From positions 3,619,106-3,683,105 of the forward strand of contig CM030933.1 in the NCBI GenBank assembly GCA_018136815.1: DNA of 64,000 nucleotides, read 5' to 3'. Every line of letters begins with the position of its first letter. The first letter of the stretch is position 1. Origin of the DNA: Isochrysis galbana. Its lineage: Eukaryota > Haptophyta > Isochrysidales > Isochrysidaceae. Below are positions 34,384-46,300 of the stretch, in pieces. The position numbers were made by a program, and so were the translations under genes. The notes below the pieces were generated by a model that was not told the origin of the DNA, ran no database searches, and was given only the letters and a program-made list of their open reading frames with translations.

Positions 34384-34415
34384 AACGTTCTGCCTTCAGG
34401 CGGCCCCGCGTCGCG

Positions 34416-34652
34416 ATGGCTGCTGCAAGCAATTGCACTGTGCGCTCGGCAAGTCAGTCGGGGGAGGAGGTGGTGTACATGGATCGTTTCATGCCCAAGG
34501 GCGCCAATGGTGGCACCTACGTCGAGATTGGCGCACTCGATGGGCATCGTTTTTCGAACACGAGAGTGCTAAGCAAATGCCATGGATGGCGTGGTCTGCT
34601 GGTGGAAGCCAACCTTCAGAACTACAACCACCTGTTGATGCGCATTTGTTAG
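34416..34652 (+). pseudogene. FkbM-like methyltransferase N-terminal fragment
   Basis: 78 residues: SASQSGEEVVYMDRFMPKG, then GGTYVEIGALDGHRFSNTRVL, CHGWRGLLVEANLQNY, then a stop. This is the SAM-binding motif I region of FkbM-family methyltransferases (FVE.GA.DG..fSNt, GW.G.liEan). The catalytic remainder is missing. It lies immediately downstream of the second MITE. It could be the first exon of a spliced gene, but no continuation was found, so a truncated copy is more likely. Confidence 0.5.
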
Positions 34653-34963
34653 TAGCGAAGCGGAGTCCCATAATTAGTAGGTGTGTAGCCCAGAATCTTC
34701 AGAGGATTTTTTTACCATACGAGGAGCTCACGTGACTTGAACATAAAAAGACACATAGACACATACATACGCCTCGCCGCACCCTCAGGGCCTGGGGTTC
34801 TCCATTCGATGGCACGGGAGCTTAAATAAAGTAAGGACTCCTTACCTGGTTACCGGTGTTCGTTCGTTCCGGAGCATCCGACGCCGACGCTCTTCCTTGA
34901 TTTCCTTCTCCCTCCATCTCTCTCTCCCCTCTTGCTCTCGCTACTCAGTTCCGACTCGCACCG
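34653..34963. other. Short intergenic with pyrimidine tract
   Basis: An AATCTTCAGA motif followed by a T-run lies near 34692-34712. A C/T-rich tract of about 34890-34945 runs up to the next ATG. Confidence 0.4.
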
Positions 34964-35650
34964 ATGCTCTACACCATCACCCGCCTCGCCTTCGTCGCTC
35001 TCGCCTTCGCCGGGCCCGTACCGCCGCAAACTGCTGACGCGTACCCCGACCGTACCGTGGCGACCAAGCTTCCCGAGCAGCGGCTCAGCATGGAGGACGT
35101 CAGCACCGCCTTTGGCAATGCTCAAGCGCACGTCAACGACAAGGTTGACGAATTCAAGCAGGGAGTCCTCGACGCGACCGATCCAGCTCAAATTGATCCC
35201 GATGATGTGACCCATCTTATCATGGCCCATCCTGGAGTGGGTGAGGAGAACCAGGAGGCCGTCAGCGCCGCGGTAAATGAACTTCACGGCCACCTTACCG
35301 TGCTCCATAGCCATGGCTTCGTCGACCCAGGTGAGGGCAGGTGGGCTCTCGGCCTGCAAGACTTTGTCAACACCGCACTGCAGTGGTTCGACGCGCATCT
35401 CAAAAGGCCACTTTCGGGAGTTGTGGACAAGATGAGCGAGCAGATGGGGGGCCAAGACCTCTCCTGGGTCATTCCCGCAGTCGAGTCGATGTTTGCTTAT
35501 CTTGCAGAGCTCCTAGGCTCGGCCGCCATTTTCCTCAAGGACCCGTCAATCATCACCGCTTCACAAGCCATTCTCGACCTTGCAAGCGGCGACAAACCTG
35601 ACGTCACGGGCTTCTTCGAGAACGCGATGATCGCCTCGGGCTGTATCTAG
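34964..35650 (+). CDS. Secreted or organelle-targeted protein of unknown function
   Basis: 228 residues, no intron needed. The N-terminus MLYTITRLAFVALAFAGPVP is a signal-peptide-like hydrophobic segment followed by Pro/Ala residues. The mature part is mixed helical, with acidic segments (MEDVSTAFGNAQAH, DPAQIDPDDVTHLIMAH), a single hydrophobic helix near residues 170-190 (VESMFAYLAELLGSAAIFL), and ends SGCI-TAG. A C/T-rich tract ending CTACTCAG directly precedes the start. No family recognised. A GTGAGGGC sequence near 35331 could be a donor, but splicing is not required. Confidence 0.5.
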   Translation: MLYTITRLAFVALAFAGPVPPQTADAYPDRTVATKLPEQRLSMEDVSTAFGNAQAHVNDKVDEFKQGVLDATDPAQIDPDDVTHLIMAHPGVGEENQEAVSAAVNELHGHLTVLHSHGFVDPGEGRWALGLQDFVNTALQWFDAHLKRPLSGVVDKMSEQMGGQDLSWVIPAVESMFAYLAELLGSAAIFLKDPSIITASQAILDLASGDKPDVTGFFENAMIASGCI

Positions 35651-36400
35651 GCTTTTGGCTGCAGCCGCGATCCGCTGCTTTTCATTTGCAGTCTCACGTG
35701 AAGCGTATTTGAACGGATCTGGCCTAGATGTGATTGTCCGGTGTCCATCTTGTCTCCATGTGCTCAGTGATTTCATGAATGTGCTTCCAACAGCTGGATG
35801 GCGGCGCTCGCCCGTGGACGCGCGCTATGGCGATCGGCGAGTTCGGCTTGCTCCCCTAAGTATCCCCTCCGGGCGCAAACCTGCCCGTCCTTGTACTGGT
35901 TCCTCCACTTATGTTCTTCGATTGTGGGTTGATGTCGTCACAGCACACCAAACTGTCCCTCATTGGTTAACACAATTTTGATGCGGATTACTCAGCTATC
36001 ATCCGAACGATAGGGCCATGGAGAGCGCTCCGATCCCTTCCTCTCTCGCCGCTTAGGCTTAGGCGCTTAGGCGACGGAGAAAAGCGTACATTTACCACCA
36101 CCGGCAAAAAGGTGCAACTTGAGGTTCCTTTTCGTTTCGTGCTCACGACAGCAAGCAGAGAACCATTGGGGAGCGAGAAGGGCAGGTGTGCGGAGGGGTG
36201 AGGGGAGGGAAGGCAGAGGGGCGGAGGGGAGACTGAGACTGCAACCTCAAGTTCATTTTTTCCCTCCGCCCTCCGCACCACCCCCTTCCATCTTCCATGG
36301 GACCCTGAGAGACTTTTATATTCTTCCCCCCTCCCCGACCCCCCCCCCCCCGCGCTCGCCCACCCCCTCCAGCCCTGGTCTCCAAGTCACGTTCCGTCGA
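35651..36400. other. Intergenic, nothing recognised
   Basis: GGGG-rich and CCCC-rich patches flank the gap that follows. Confidence 0.4.
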
Positions 36401-36500
36401 NNNNNNNNNNNNNNNNNNNNNNNNNNNNNNNNNNNNNNNNNNNNNNNNNNNNNNNNNNNNNNNNNNNNNNNNNNNNNNNNNNNNNNNNNNNNNNNNNNNN
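36401..36500. other. Assembly gap (100 N)
   Basis: A run of exactly 100 N, preceded by C-runs near 36340 that may have stopped assembly. Confidence 0.99.
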
Positions 36501-36647
36501 GTGACAGTTGCTTCACTCAAAAATTGGATTGAGTGAAGCTGATCGTGGACCCGTTTCCAAAGCAAGGAGCTGGAGGATATCTCATATCGGAGAGCATGGA
36601 CGCGTCGAAGCAGAAGGACCGTAGTCCTCCATAGAGCAGATCGATCA

Positions 36648-38585
36648 TCAGATCGAGATGATCTTTTTCGGAGGCTTGTTTGGTGTCCCAACCATACTGC
36701 TGCTGCTAGTGTTACTGCTGCTCCAGCAATGGCGGCTGGATGATATGGCTGAGGCACCCGTGCCGCCGGTGCACGCCTCTAACGCAGCTTCGCTGCCACC
36801 GTTTTGTTTCACCCTGCCTTTGCAAGCCACATTGGCTCCTGCGGCTGCGCCATCAAGTGGCCATCGATCCGGAATGCTAGCCTGCCTCTTTGGTGCGAGG
36901 CCGAGCGGGGGCACGCGCGGAGCTCCAGGCGCCTTTGGCGGCTCGGGGGAGGGGATCGAATCAAAGCTGCTGCTTTGGTGTGCCAGCATTCCTGTCTTTG
37001 ATCCAAAGCCCTTGTCGGGTGAGGCGCGGTAGGCCGAAGTAGCATGCCTTGGGCTCGCGGCCGACGCAGGCCGCAGGCGGGGACGCGCTGTGGCGGCCCT
37101 GCCCTTCCGTCTCCGCCGGAGAAAGATGATGCAGCAGCACAAGAGCAGGACGAGGGCAGCGGCTCCCCCGCCCGCCCCCGCTATGATGGGAATGGGCAAG
37201 GTGCCTGCTGGAGTCAGCGGGGTTGAAGGGGGCGGTAACGGTGACGGCGATGACTCGGAATAAAAAGGGGGAGGAGGGAGTGGACGTCGAGGAGAGGGGT
37301 TAGGAGGAGGCGCCCCTGCCGGCGGCGGAGATGAGAGTGGCGGGGGCGGTGGAGGCGAGACCGGCGGCGACTGCGGCGGCGGCGGCGGTGGGGGGGCCTG
37401 TGGCGGGTTTCCTTGGGGGGGAGGCGGAGGACGGGGCGGGGGCGGCGAAGGTGATGGCGGTGGCGACGGGGAAGGCGGCGGCAATGGCGAGGGTGGCGGA
37501 GGAGGGGCAGGTGCCGGCGAGGGGGTTGAAGGCGGGGGCGGCGCAGGGGGGCGCGGTGGAGGCGGTGGGGGCGGTGGGGGCGGCGGAGACGGTGAGGGGG
37601 GCGCGAGCGGCGGGGGCAGCGAGGGAGGCTGGGGTGGCGAGGGCGGCGGTGGGGGTGAGGGTGGCGGGGGCGGCGAGGGCGGAGGGGGCGACGGGCGCGG
37701 GGCCGGTGAGAGGGGCAGGGGTGATGGAGGCCATGGAAGCGGCGAATCCAGCAATGGGAGCAGTGGAGGGGGTACTGAAGGAGGCGAAGACGGGATAGAG
37801 GGGAGGATCGAGGGCGGTGGCATCACATTTGGCTGCAGCGGTGATGAGAAGAGGGTTGGTGGGGCAGGCCCAGGTTGCAGAGGGCTTGGATTCAACGGGC
37901 TGCGCGGTGGGACTGCAGGGGACAACGGCGCGGGTGGTGAAGGCGAAGGGTCGGCAGCAGCTGGAGGAGATGGCCGCTGCAGCGAGGGTGCTGGGGGCGA
38001 CGGCTGTGGCGACGACGGCGAGACCACTACGAGAGGGTTTGGAGGCAACAAGGGAGGTTCAACTGGTGGAGCGAGATCTAGGAGACCCTGAGGCGCCGTG
38101 GGCGGCGCGCCATTTGCGCTTGTGGGTGGTAGCGATTCCGTGGGAGCAGGTGACGAAGATGGAGGTGATGGTGCCGAGGGAGATGGCAGGGGGAGCGGCG
38201 AGAGAGGCGGTAAGGGGGGTAGTAACGGGAGTGAAGAAGGGGCCTGCGGCTGCGTCATCGAGGGCGGAGGCGCAGACTGTGGCGAGGGCGGTAGCGGAGA
38301 TGACAACAAGGGCGGTGGCAGCGGCGGGGATAGCGGTGACGCCAGAGGCGGCGGCAGCGGTGGTGGTTGTCCTGCTGCCAGGCTCAAGAGGCTCTTGATC
38401 AGGTCAAGACCCTGCATGCTGCGCCGGTCAGCGGACTGGCGCACTCCGCCTGAACGTGAGTGAGCGGAGAGGGAGCGGCGCCCGTCGAGCGGTAGAGGGG
38501 CGGTAGGGGCATGGATGGAGCGCGCAACGGCGCATGAGAGCCCGCAGAGCAGCGCAGGTAGCCAGAGAGTTGGGCGCTCGGCCAT
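36648..38585 (-). CDS. Pro-rich (extensin/pherophorin-like) single-pass membrane protein
   Basis: 645 residues. Signal peptide at the start (LPALLCGLSCAVARS), then about 420 residues of Ser-Pro and poly-Pro repeats of the hydroxyproline-rich glycoprotein type. One transmembrane helix follows (PIPIIAGAGGGAAALVLLLC, then CCIIFL) with a strong RRRRKGR stop-transfer, then a basic Ser/Pro-rich cytosolic tail of about 150 residues ending at TGA. The layout resembles group I formins or PERK-type wall sensors without their C-terminal catalytic domain. A further exon toward the gap at 36401 cannot be excluded. Likely links wall or extracellular matrix to the cell interior; inference only. Confidence 0.7.
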   Translation of the reverse strand: MAERPTLWLPALLCGLSCAVARSIHAPTAPLPLDGRRSLSAHSRSGGVRQSADRRSMQGLDLIKSLLSLAAGQPPPLPPPLASPLSPPLPPPLLSSPLPPSPQSAPPPSMTQPQAPSSLPLLPPLPPLSPLPLPSPSAPSPPSSSPAPTESLPPTSANGAPPTAPQGLLDLAPPVEPPLLPPNPLVVVSPSSPQPSPPAPSLQRPSPPAAADPSPSPPAPLSPAVPPRSPLNPSPLQPGPAPPTLFSSPLQPNVMPPPSILPSIPSSPPSVPPPLLPLLDSPLPWPPSPLPLSPAPRPSPPPPSPPPPPSPPPPPSPPQPPSLPPPLAPPSPSPPPPPPPPPPPRPPAPPPPSTPSPAPAPPPPPSPLPPPSPSPPPSPSPPPPRPPPPPQGNPPQAPPPPPPPQSPPVSPPPPPPLSSPPPAGAPPPNPSPRRPLPPPPFYSESSPSPLPPPSTPLTPAGTLPIPIIAGAGGGAAALVLLLCCCIIFLRRRRKGRAATARPRLRPASAASPRHATSAYRASPDKGFGSKTGMLAHQSSSFDSIPSPEPPKAPGAPRVPPLGLAPKRQASIPDRWPLDGAAAGANVACKGRVKQNGGSEAALEACTGGTGASAISSSRHCWSSSNTSSSSMVGTPNKPPKKIISI

Positions 38586-40084
<1,499 letters not shown>

Positions 40085-41652
40085 TCTACACGGTCCACTG
40101 TAGTGATAGAGCAGCTTGTTGCGATGGCCCGGAATCTTGCGAACCACCCGATCCCCGGGAAGAAAGCGGGTCGGGGAAGCGTGAGCGCGCAACGTGTCAG
40201 CTACAGCGTCAGCCCGGGCAGCGAGCGTGGCATCGAGCGCGGCAGACCATTCGGCCTTGAGGCGACTATGCATCGTCTCGGCGTAGTCACGAATTTCGCG
40301 AGGCAAGGGTGGAGCGGAGGAGTGCGGCACTGGCGGATCAGCCAGTTGAGCGGGCAAGCGAAGCTCGCGACCGTAGAGTAGAGCGGCTGGCGACAAGCGA
40401 GTGATGCGATTCGCAGAGGCGCGCATGCTCATCAGGAAGAATGGGAGATGGTCGACCCAATGGCCGCCGCCTTCATCGGTAGCGCGTGCCATGTTCACGA
40501 GTGTTTGTTGAGCGCGTTCGACCAGTCCCACACTCTCATGGTGATGAGGAGTGCTGGGCCTAAGGTCGGTTCCGGTGCGATCGAGAATCATGTGCGTGAG
40601 TAGACTGGCAAGGTTGCTGCCGGCGTCTGAGCGTAGCTGCCTCGGAACCCCGTGGCGTGCTACAACATTAGCCATAAAGGCGTCGAGTGCGTCTGCGCTA
40701 GAAGGATCTCCGTGGAAGGGGACCGCTTCAACCCAGCGAGTAAGTGAGTTAATAAAAACCAACAGAGCTTGTCGTAACCTTGGACGCCCTCAATGAAATC
40801 GTGCGTCGGAGCCATCGAGACTATATCGCAGTAAACTATGTCAAACGGGTAAATACCAACCTGAGGCCCCTTAGGGTCCGCTGGGTTGCGGAACGGAGGC
40901 TTAGCCAAAGTGCACTCGTGGCACTGGCGCACGTGCGCTGACACGTCAGCGTTAAGGCCCGGCCAAAAGTATCGGTCTCGAAGAAGGCGAGCCATGCGGT
41001 TGTCGCCTAGATGACACAGATGATCGTGAAAGGCCTCGAGGTATGCGCGGCGCATTGAGCGTGGCACATAAAGACACACAGTTTCTCCTCGCCTTCCTTC
41101 GTAGGAACTCGTCTGTAGAGGAGGCCTGACTGTAGCAGACACCGCTTCGACTCCCGGGCTAACCAGCACAGGCGGCGATGGTCTAGGCCGGAAGCAGGCA
41201 ACGCGCCGGTGACGGCCAAGGCAAGTGCGCGACAATCATCGTCGTCGTCTTGCGCTTTCCGCAGCACCGCGATAGTTGGAGTGCCGGTCTCCAAGTAGGA
41301 GAGATTAATTGAGTCCCTGGTGGTGGCGGCCAGCCTTTCGGAACGCTCCTGGGATTGGAGGCTATGGGCGGTGGTGGTGCGCTGACTCGGAGGAATAGCG
41401 GCTACGGTGGTCGCAGCAGCTATCGGCTGCTTCCCCCCTTGCTGAGAATCGGACACCACTGGGGTCCTCTCGTCTGCCGCGACCAGCCGCGAGACGCCAT
41501 CAGCGTCTTTGTGATTAGCCCCGGGTTTGTGCTCGACAGTGAAGCGATATTCGGAGAGTTTGAGGTTCCAACGCATCAAGCGGTCGGAGGCGACGGGTTC
41601 GAGAGAAGCGACGAGGGCGCTACGCTGCGCGTCAAGCGCCGCACAGCGATAG
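40085..41652 (-). pseudogene. Relic Ty3/gypsy pol: RNase H end and integrase, frameshifted
   Basis: Three overlapping minus-strand frames carry, in order, the RNase H C-terminus (LMRWNLKLSEYRFTVEHKPG), the integrase H2C2 zinc finger (HDHLCHLGDNRMARLL...CHECTLAK), the integrase core (INSLTRWVEAV, RSDAGSN, GLVERAQQTL) and the C-terminal GDRVVRKIPGHRNKL segment, then stop at LLYHYSGP near 40085. Two frame changes (about 40660-40760 and 41007-41235) inactivate it. It is clearly related to the intact element's pol but much diverged. The right edge is the insertion site of the intact element; the rest continues at 54912. Confidence 0.85.
41648..41652. repeat. Target-site duplication GATAG (left)
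   Basis: GATAG directly left of the LTR and GATAG at 54912-54916 directly right of the other LTR: a 5-bp duplication typical of Ty3/gypsy integration. Confidence 0.9.
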
Positions 41653-42974
41653 TGTCGAGTCGAGCGCTACCGGAGGGCTCTGAGCCACTCCGTCGCGAGC
41701 GGCACCGGCGGCTAGCGCGGCGCTTTGTCCCTCCTCCCCACCGGGAGTCGGGTGAATGAAATTCTGGACTGGGTCGGGCAACCCCATTCGGGTGTATGGA
41801 CGGGGAACGAACGGCGAACGAAGGGCTGTGGGGCGGCGAGGCGCTCCTAGCGGCCCTAGTGTGTTGGGCTTTAAGAGATTGTTAGACCTACAAAGAACTC
41901 TTCCCTCAGGGAGGGAGCCTAGGCTGCTTGAGTGCAGCGACGCAGCGAACAACGACGGACAAAGAGCCTGAGAACAACAGGATACACCGACTCACGAACA
42001 CACCGGAATCATTCACCCAAACAAAGCAAATTATCAAGCAACCGCGACCCCAAATCACCGATAACTCAAACACGTCGCGAGAGACGGAGAGAGAGAGCGA
42101 GAGAGAGAGAGACTCCGCAGCGACGGCCGGAGCGTGTCTCCGTTGTAACTTCCCACGTAGCGGAGAGTCCGAAGGGGAGCGTCCTGTCGCGCGACCACGG
42201 CGATCACTTTGGATACAGATCGCAACGAGATATCTTCACGACAGAGGAAATCTTGCCGTTGAGCGTGAACCTTCTAGACGCTTCTAACGAACAACCCTGA
42301 GTAGCAACCAAGGGGAAGAAACACCAAAGGGGCCAAGGCTTGCATGTAGCTTGCATCAAGGGGAAAGATTCCCTCACCTAGGAAGCGAACCTACACCGGT
42401 CTCCAAGGGGAGATAGCAAATTAAACCTCAAATCTCGAGCGGCTAGAGCAACCGACTCGCTCGCCAAAACCTTGACCGAGAAGAAAGAAGCAAGGACCTA
42501 CAAGCCAAGGGTAGCGGACCTAGGGAATGTGAGAGGAAGTTTCCGAACGCCAACGCCAAACGCCGAACGCGGGAATTCAACGAAACCCTAACCAGGCCAA
42601 GCAGAACCTACGAAGAACAGGCCTGGACAACAACGAAAGTCAGCAGGTCCCAAGAAAGAACCGGAACCTAACAAGAAACGACAAGCCTTGCAAGAAGCTA
42701 AACAAGCCTTCACAAGGTAACTCGAGAGCCTGAGACAAGCGCGCAGCGAGTGACATGCGACCTGGCTCCTTTGGGTCAAGATTACCCGAAAGGAGGAAAC
42801 CTGGAATCTAGACCTGACAAACAGGCTAGAAGGAACGAAACGAGAACCCGAATTCTAGATCGCTAGGGACGAACCCTACCAACCTAGATGTACCTGAGCT
42901 TCACCGTGTGGCCGCACGACGAAGGACCTGGAAATAAGAGCCTAGAAATCGCATCATCTAGGATGAATGCGACA
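41653..42974 (-). repeat. 3' LTR (left in window)
   Basis: 1322 bp, the same length and sequence as 53590-54911. Reads TGTCGCAT...CTCGACA on the element's strand, with a 5-bp terminal inverted repeat. Confidence 0.95.
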
Positions 42975-42980
42975 CCCCCC
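42975..42980 (-). promoter_or_regulatory. Polypurine tract candidate of the retrotransposon
   Basis: GGGGGG on the element's strand directly before the 3' LTR, the expected place for the plus-strand primer; unusually short and pure G. Confidence 0.5.
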
Positions 42981-43351
42981 GACTAAGATCGAGACGTCTC
43001 CCGATGTCGAGCGGTGAACCTGGAAACAGAGACCTGGAACCTGGAACCTGAGCTGACCAGAGGTCAGAATCGGAACAAGAAGCAACGAAACATAGCGAGC
43101 GAAACGTGGAGACAAGAACACCCTTTGGATCCAAAGCGAGCACGAAATCGGCGGCTTAACGCGGCGGCCTCTTTCGTACGCACTGCCCCACCCACTTCTC
43201 CCTTTTACAGGAGCTTTGCTCGGGTGTTGCGCCGGGTGTAGAGCGCAGGCAGCACGCGTTCAGCACCTCCATGATTCGCTCTTGAACTCGGAGCCCTAGC
43301 CGAGGCGTGGGGCTAGCCTAGAGGGACGGGTCCCTTACCCAAGACATGGGA

Positions 43352-46300
43352 TCAACGGGAGTGGAGCCTGGAGCGAGTGCGCGAAGACGGCGCATCGAGA
43401 ACGGGAGGAAGAGGAGTATCCCTGGCCGACGAAGAAGTTGCTTCCGGGGACTCAACATCTTCTGGACAAGTCTCTTCGACGGAGCGATCATAATCATCAA
43501 GCAAATCAGAACAACGACGGAGCAACTCGGAACGAGGCTCCCAGGTGGCTCCTCGAATAGAATAGCCACGCCACTTCACGAGGTACTCGATAGAATCGCC
43601 ATGGCTACGACGATCGAGCAACTTCTCAACGATGTACTCGTCGTCAGCCAGCGGCTCTTCATCAACGAAAGTATGATACGGCCGGAGGTTCGAGATATGC
43701 ACCTCCTCCTTGACTAACCGGTTCTCCAAATCACGGAGTCGGTACCTAGTGTCGGACAGAGCCTCTACGACGCGGTAGGGACCCGAGTAGATGAATTGCA
43801 ACTTGTTGGCATGGCCTGGTAATCGCATGCAGACGCGATCCCCAGGTTCGAAACGAGCTGGTCTTTGAGACTTGATCGTAGCGTCACGGACTGACTCAGC
43901 CTGAGCGGCTAGGGTAGCCTCGAGAGCGCTGGACCAAGAGAGGCGGAGGCTCGCATTGAGCCTGGATGCGTACGAGCGAACGTCGGCGGACGCCGCCTCG
44001 AGAGCAGTTGGCGAAACAGACTTCGGATCAGAGAGTTGAGCGGGCAGACGCAGCTCACGCCCAAAGATCAAAGACGCTGGAGACCGGGAGGTAACACGAC
44101 CGGAAGAAGCCCTCAACGAGAGGAGTAGGAACGGCAAATGGTCGACCCAATGACCGCCACCCTCGTTCGAGGCGCGCATCAAACGAATGAGCGTTTGCTG
44201 AGCGCGTTCGACGAAGCCTACACCCTCATGTCGATACGGCTCTGTACTCGACAAATCAGTCCCGGTGAGCTCCAGAATACGCGAAACAAGAACCGAACAT
44301 AGATTCGAACCGGCGTCGGTTCGAAGCTGCCTAGGGACTCCATAACGCGTCACAATCAAGCGGATGAACATGTCCAAGGCTACTTCCGACGAGGGATCCC
44401 CATTCGACGGCTCAGCCTCAATCCATCGAGTGAGCGAGTCGATGAAGACGACCAGCTTGTCGTAACCCGAGACTCCAGGCACGAAGTTGTGAGTGGGAGC
44501 CAGTGCGAGCACGTCGCAGTAGACCACATCAAAGGGGTAGGTGCCCACGGAGAGACCGGAGGGCGACGCTAGAGCCCTAGGTAGCGGCTTGGCGAGGGTG
44601 CACTCGTGGCATTCCCGGACGTAGGATGCAACGTCGGAAGACATGCCAGGCCAGTATACCCGAGTACGAAGAAGACCGGACATACGAGAAACTCCAAGGT
44701 GACCGGAGCGATCGTGGTAGGCGAAAAGGTAGCGAGACCGCAAGGAGGGCGGAACATAGAGCACTAGCGAGTCCGGGTCGGTGGAGTCAAGGACGGTGCG
44801 ATAGTAGACGAGCCCATCGTGAACGACGAAACGGCGAAACATCTTGGATGGCTGAGCGGGAGCGGGAGCGGGAGCGACAGGACTGGAACACGAATCATCT
44901 TCGACAATGGGGCCTGAGGCGGCGGCTGGCGGAGGCGACCCTAGGCCTGATGGCTCGTGATTGACCGTCTCTCCTGAGCCTAGGAGTGGCTCTACGAACG
45001 GATCTTCCGCCAGGGCCGCTCTCATCTCTTCGGAAGTCGGCGTACCCGGAGCCAAATAACTGGACTGGATGGCGGGCCCGGAATCGGAGGCTCGACGACG
45101 AGATCGGTCCAAAGCTTGAAGCCCTCGCGCCGTAGCTACGGAGCGCGTGATGGCAGCCACCGGATGAGACCGTTCATGCTCGGCTAGAGACTCTGAGCTA
45201 GGCTCACGTACCGCTAGCGGCGCTGGGCCGGCGAGTGGTTCGTCTTCGTGTTCCGGCTCCAGGGATGCTAGCCGGGACAGCCCGTCAGCATCCTGATGAA
45301 CAGCTCCTGGTTTATGTTCGACATCGAACCGGTACTCAGCCAACTTGAGAGCCCACCGAGTCAGCCGAGAGGCTGGCCCACCGGCTACTTGATCCTTCAT
45401 GGTATGCAGCCATCGCAGCGCGGAGTGGTCGACGACTAACTTGAACCGACGCCCCCAAAGGTAGGGTCGCCAATTTCGGATTGATTCCAGGGCAGCCAAG
45501 AGTTCGATCTCGGTCACCGTCCAATGGCGTTCGGCCGAGGTGAGACTGCGAGCGTAGTACCCAACGACTCGTTCACGGTTATCGTCTCCTAGCTGCGAGA
45601 GGATGCCGGCGATACCCAACTTGCTAGCCCCATCGGTCTTGACGATGAAGGGCCGATCATCCCTGGGTGGAGTCAAGACGGGCTCCGAAGTGATCGCTGT
45701 CTTGAGCTCTTGGATAGCTCGGCGACACTCCTCGGACTGGGACTCCTTTGCCACGTCGCAGCCCTTCCGCGTGAGAGCAGTGAGAGGAGCAGCCTTAGCG
45801 GCGAATTGGCGAATGAATCGACGGTAGTAGGAGCAAAGGCCGAGGAAAGATCGAACCGCTTCCATGGAGTTGATGGATGACGGGTCGATGTCGGCGACAG
45901 CTGCGACCTTCTTCGGGTCCATCTTGAGACCTTCCCTCGAGACAACGTGACCGAGGTACTCCGTAGAGGTGGCAAAGAAGACACACTTGGACATCTTGCA
46001 GGTCAGGCCGGCCCACTCTAGCCGCTCGAGAACTAGGTCTAGCCGGTGAAGCATTTGCTCGAACGAAGCTTGTGCCCTGGCCTCTTCGGAAGGACCCACG
46101 CCCGTTGACCAGATGCCCACATCATCGAGGTAAGGCATGCAGATCTCCCACGCTAGCGCACCGAGAACGATGTCCATCAAGCGGCACATGTAGGAGGGAC
46201 CTGATTGGATGCCGAACGGTAGAAAGTTGAACTCGTATTTGCCGCGGTGGGTAGTGAAAGCGGTGATATGTTTGTGCGACTCTTTGATCGGGATGCCCCA

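Noticed and set aside
37300-38463. Plus- and minus-strand Gly/Ala/Val-rich frames opposite the Pro-rich gene
   Set aside because: GC-rich CCN codons stay open in other frames; the frame with signal peptide, transmembrane helix and tail is the credible one.
41653-42974. Repeated short frames inside the LTRs (for example 41928-42300 and 53865-54237)
   Set aside because: They are LTR sequence and appear twice only because the LTRs are duplicated; no protein features.
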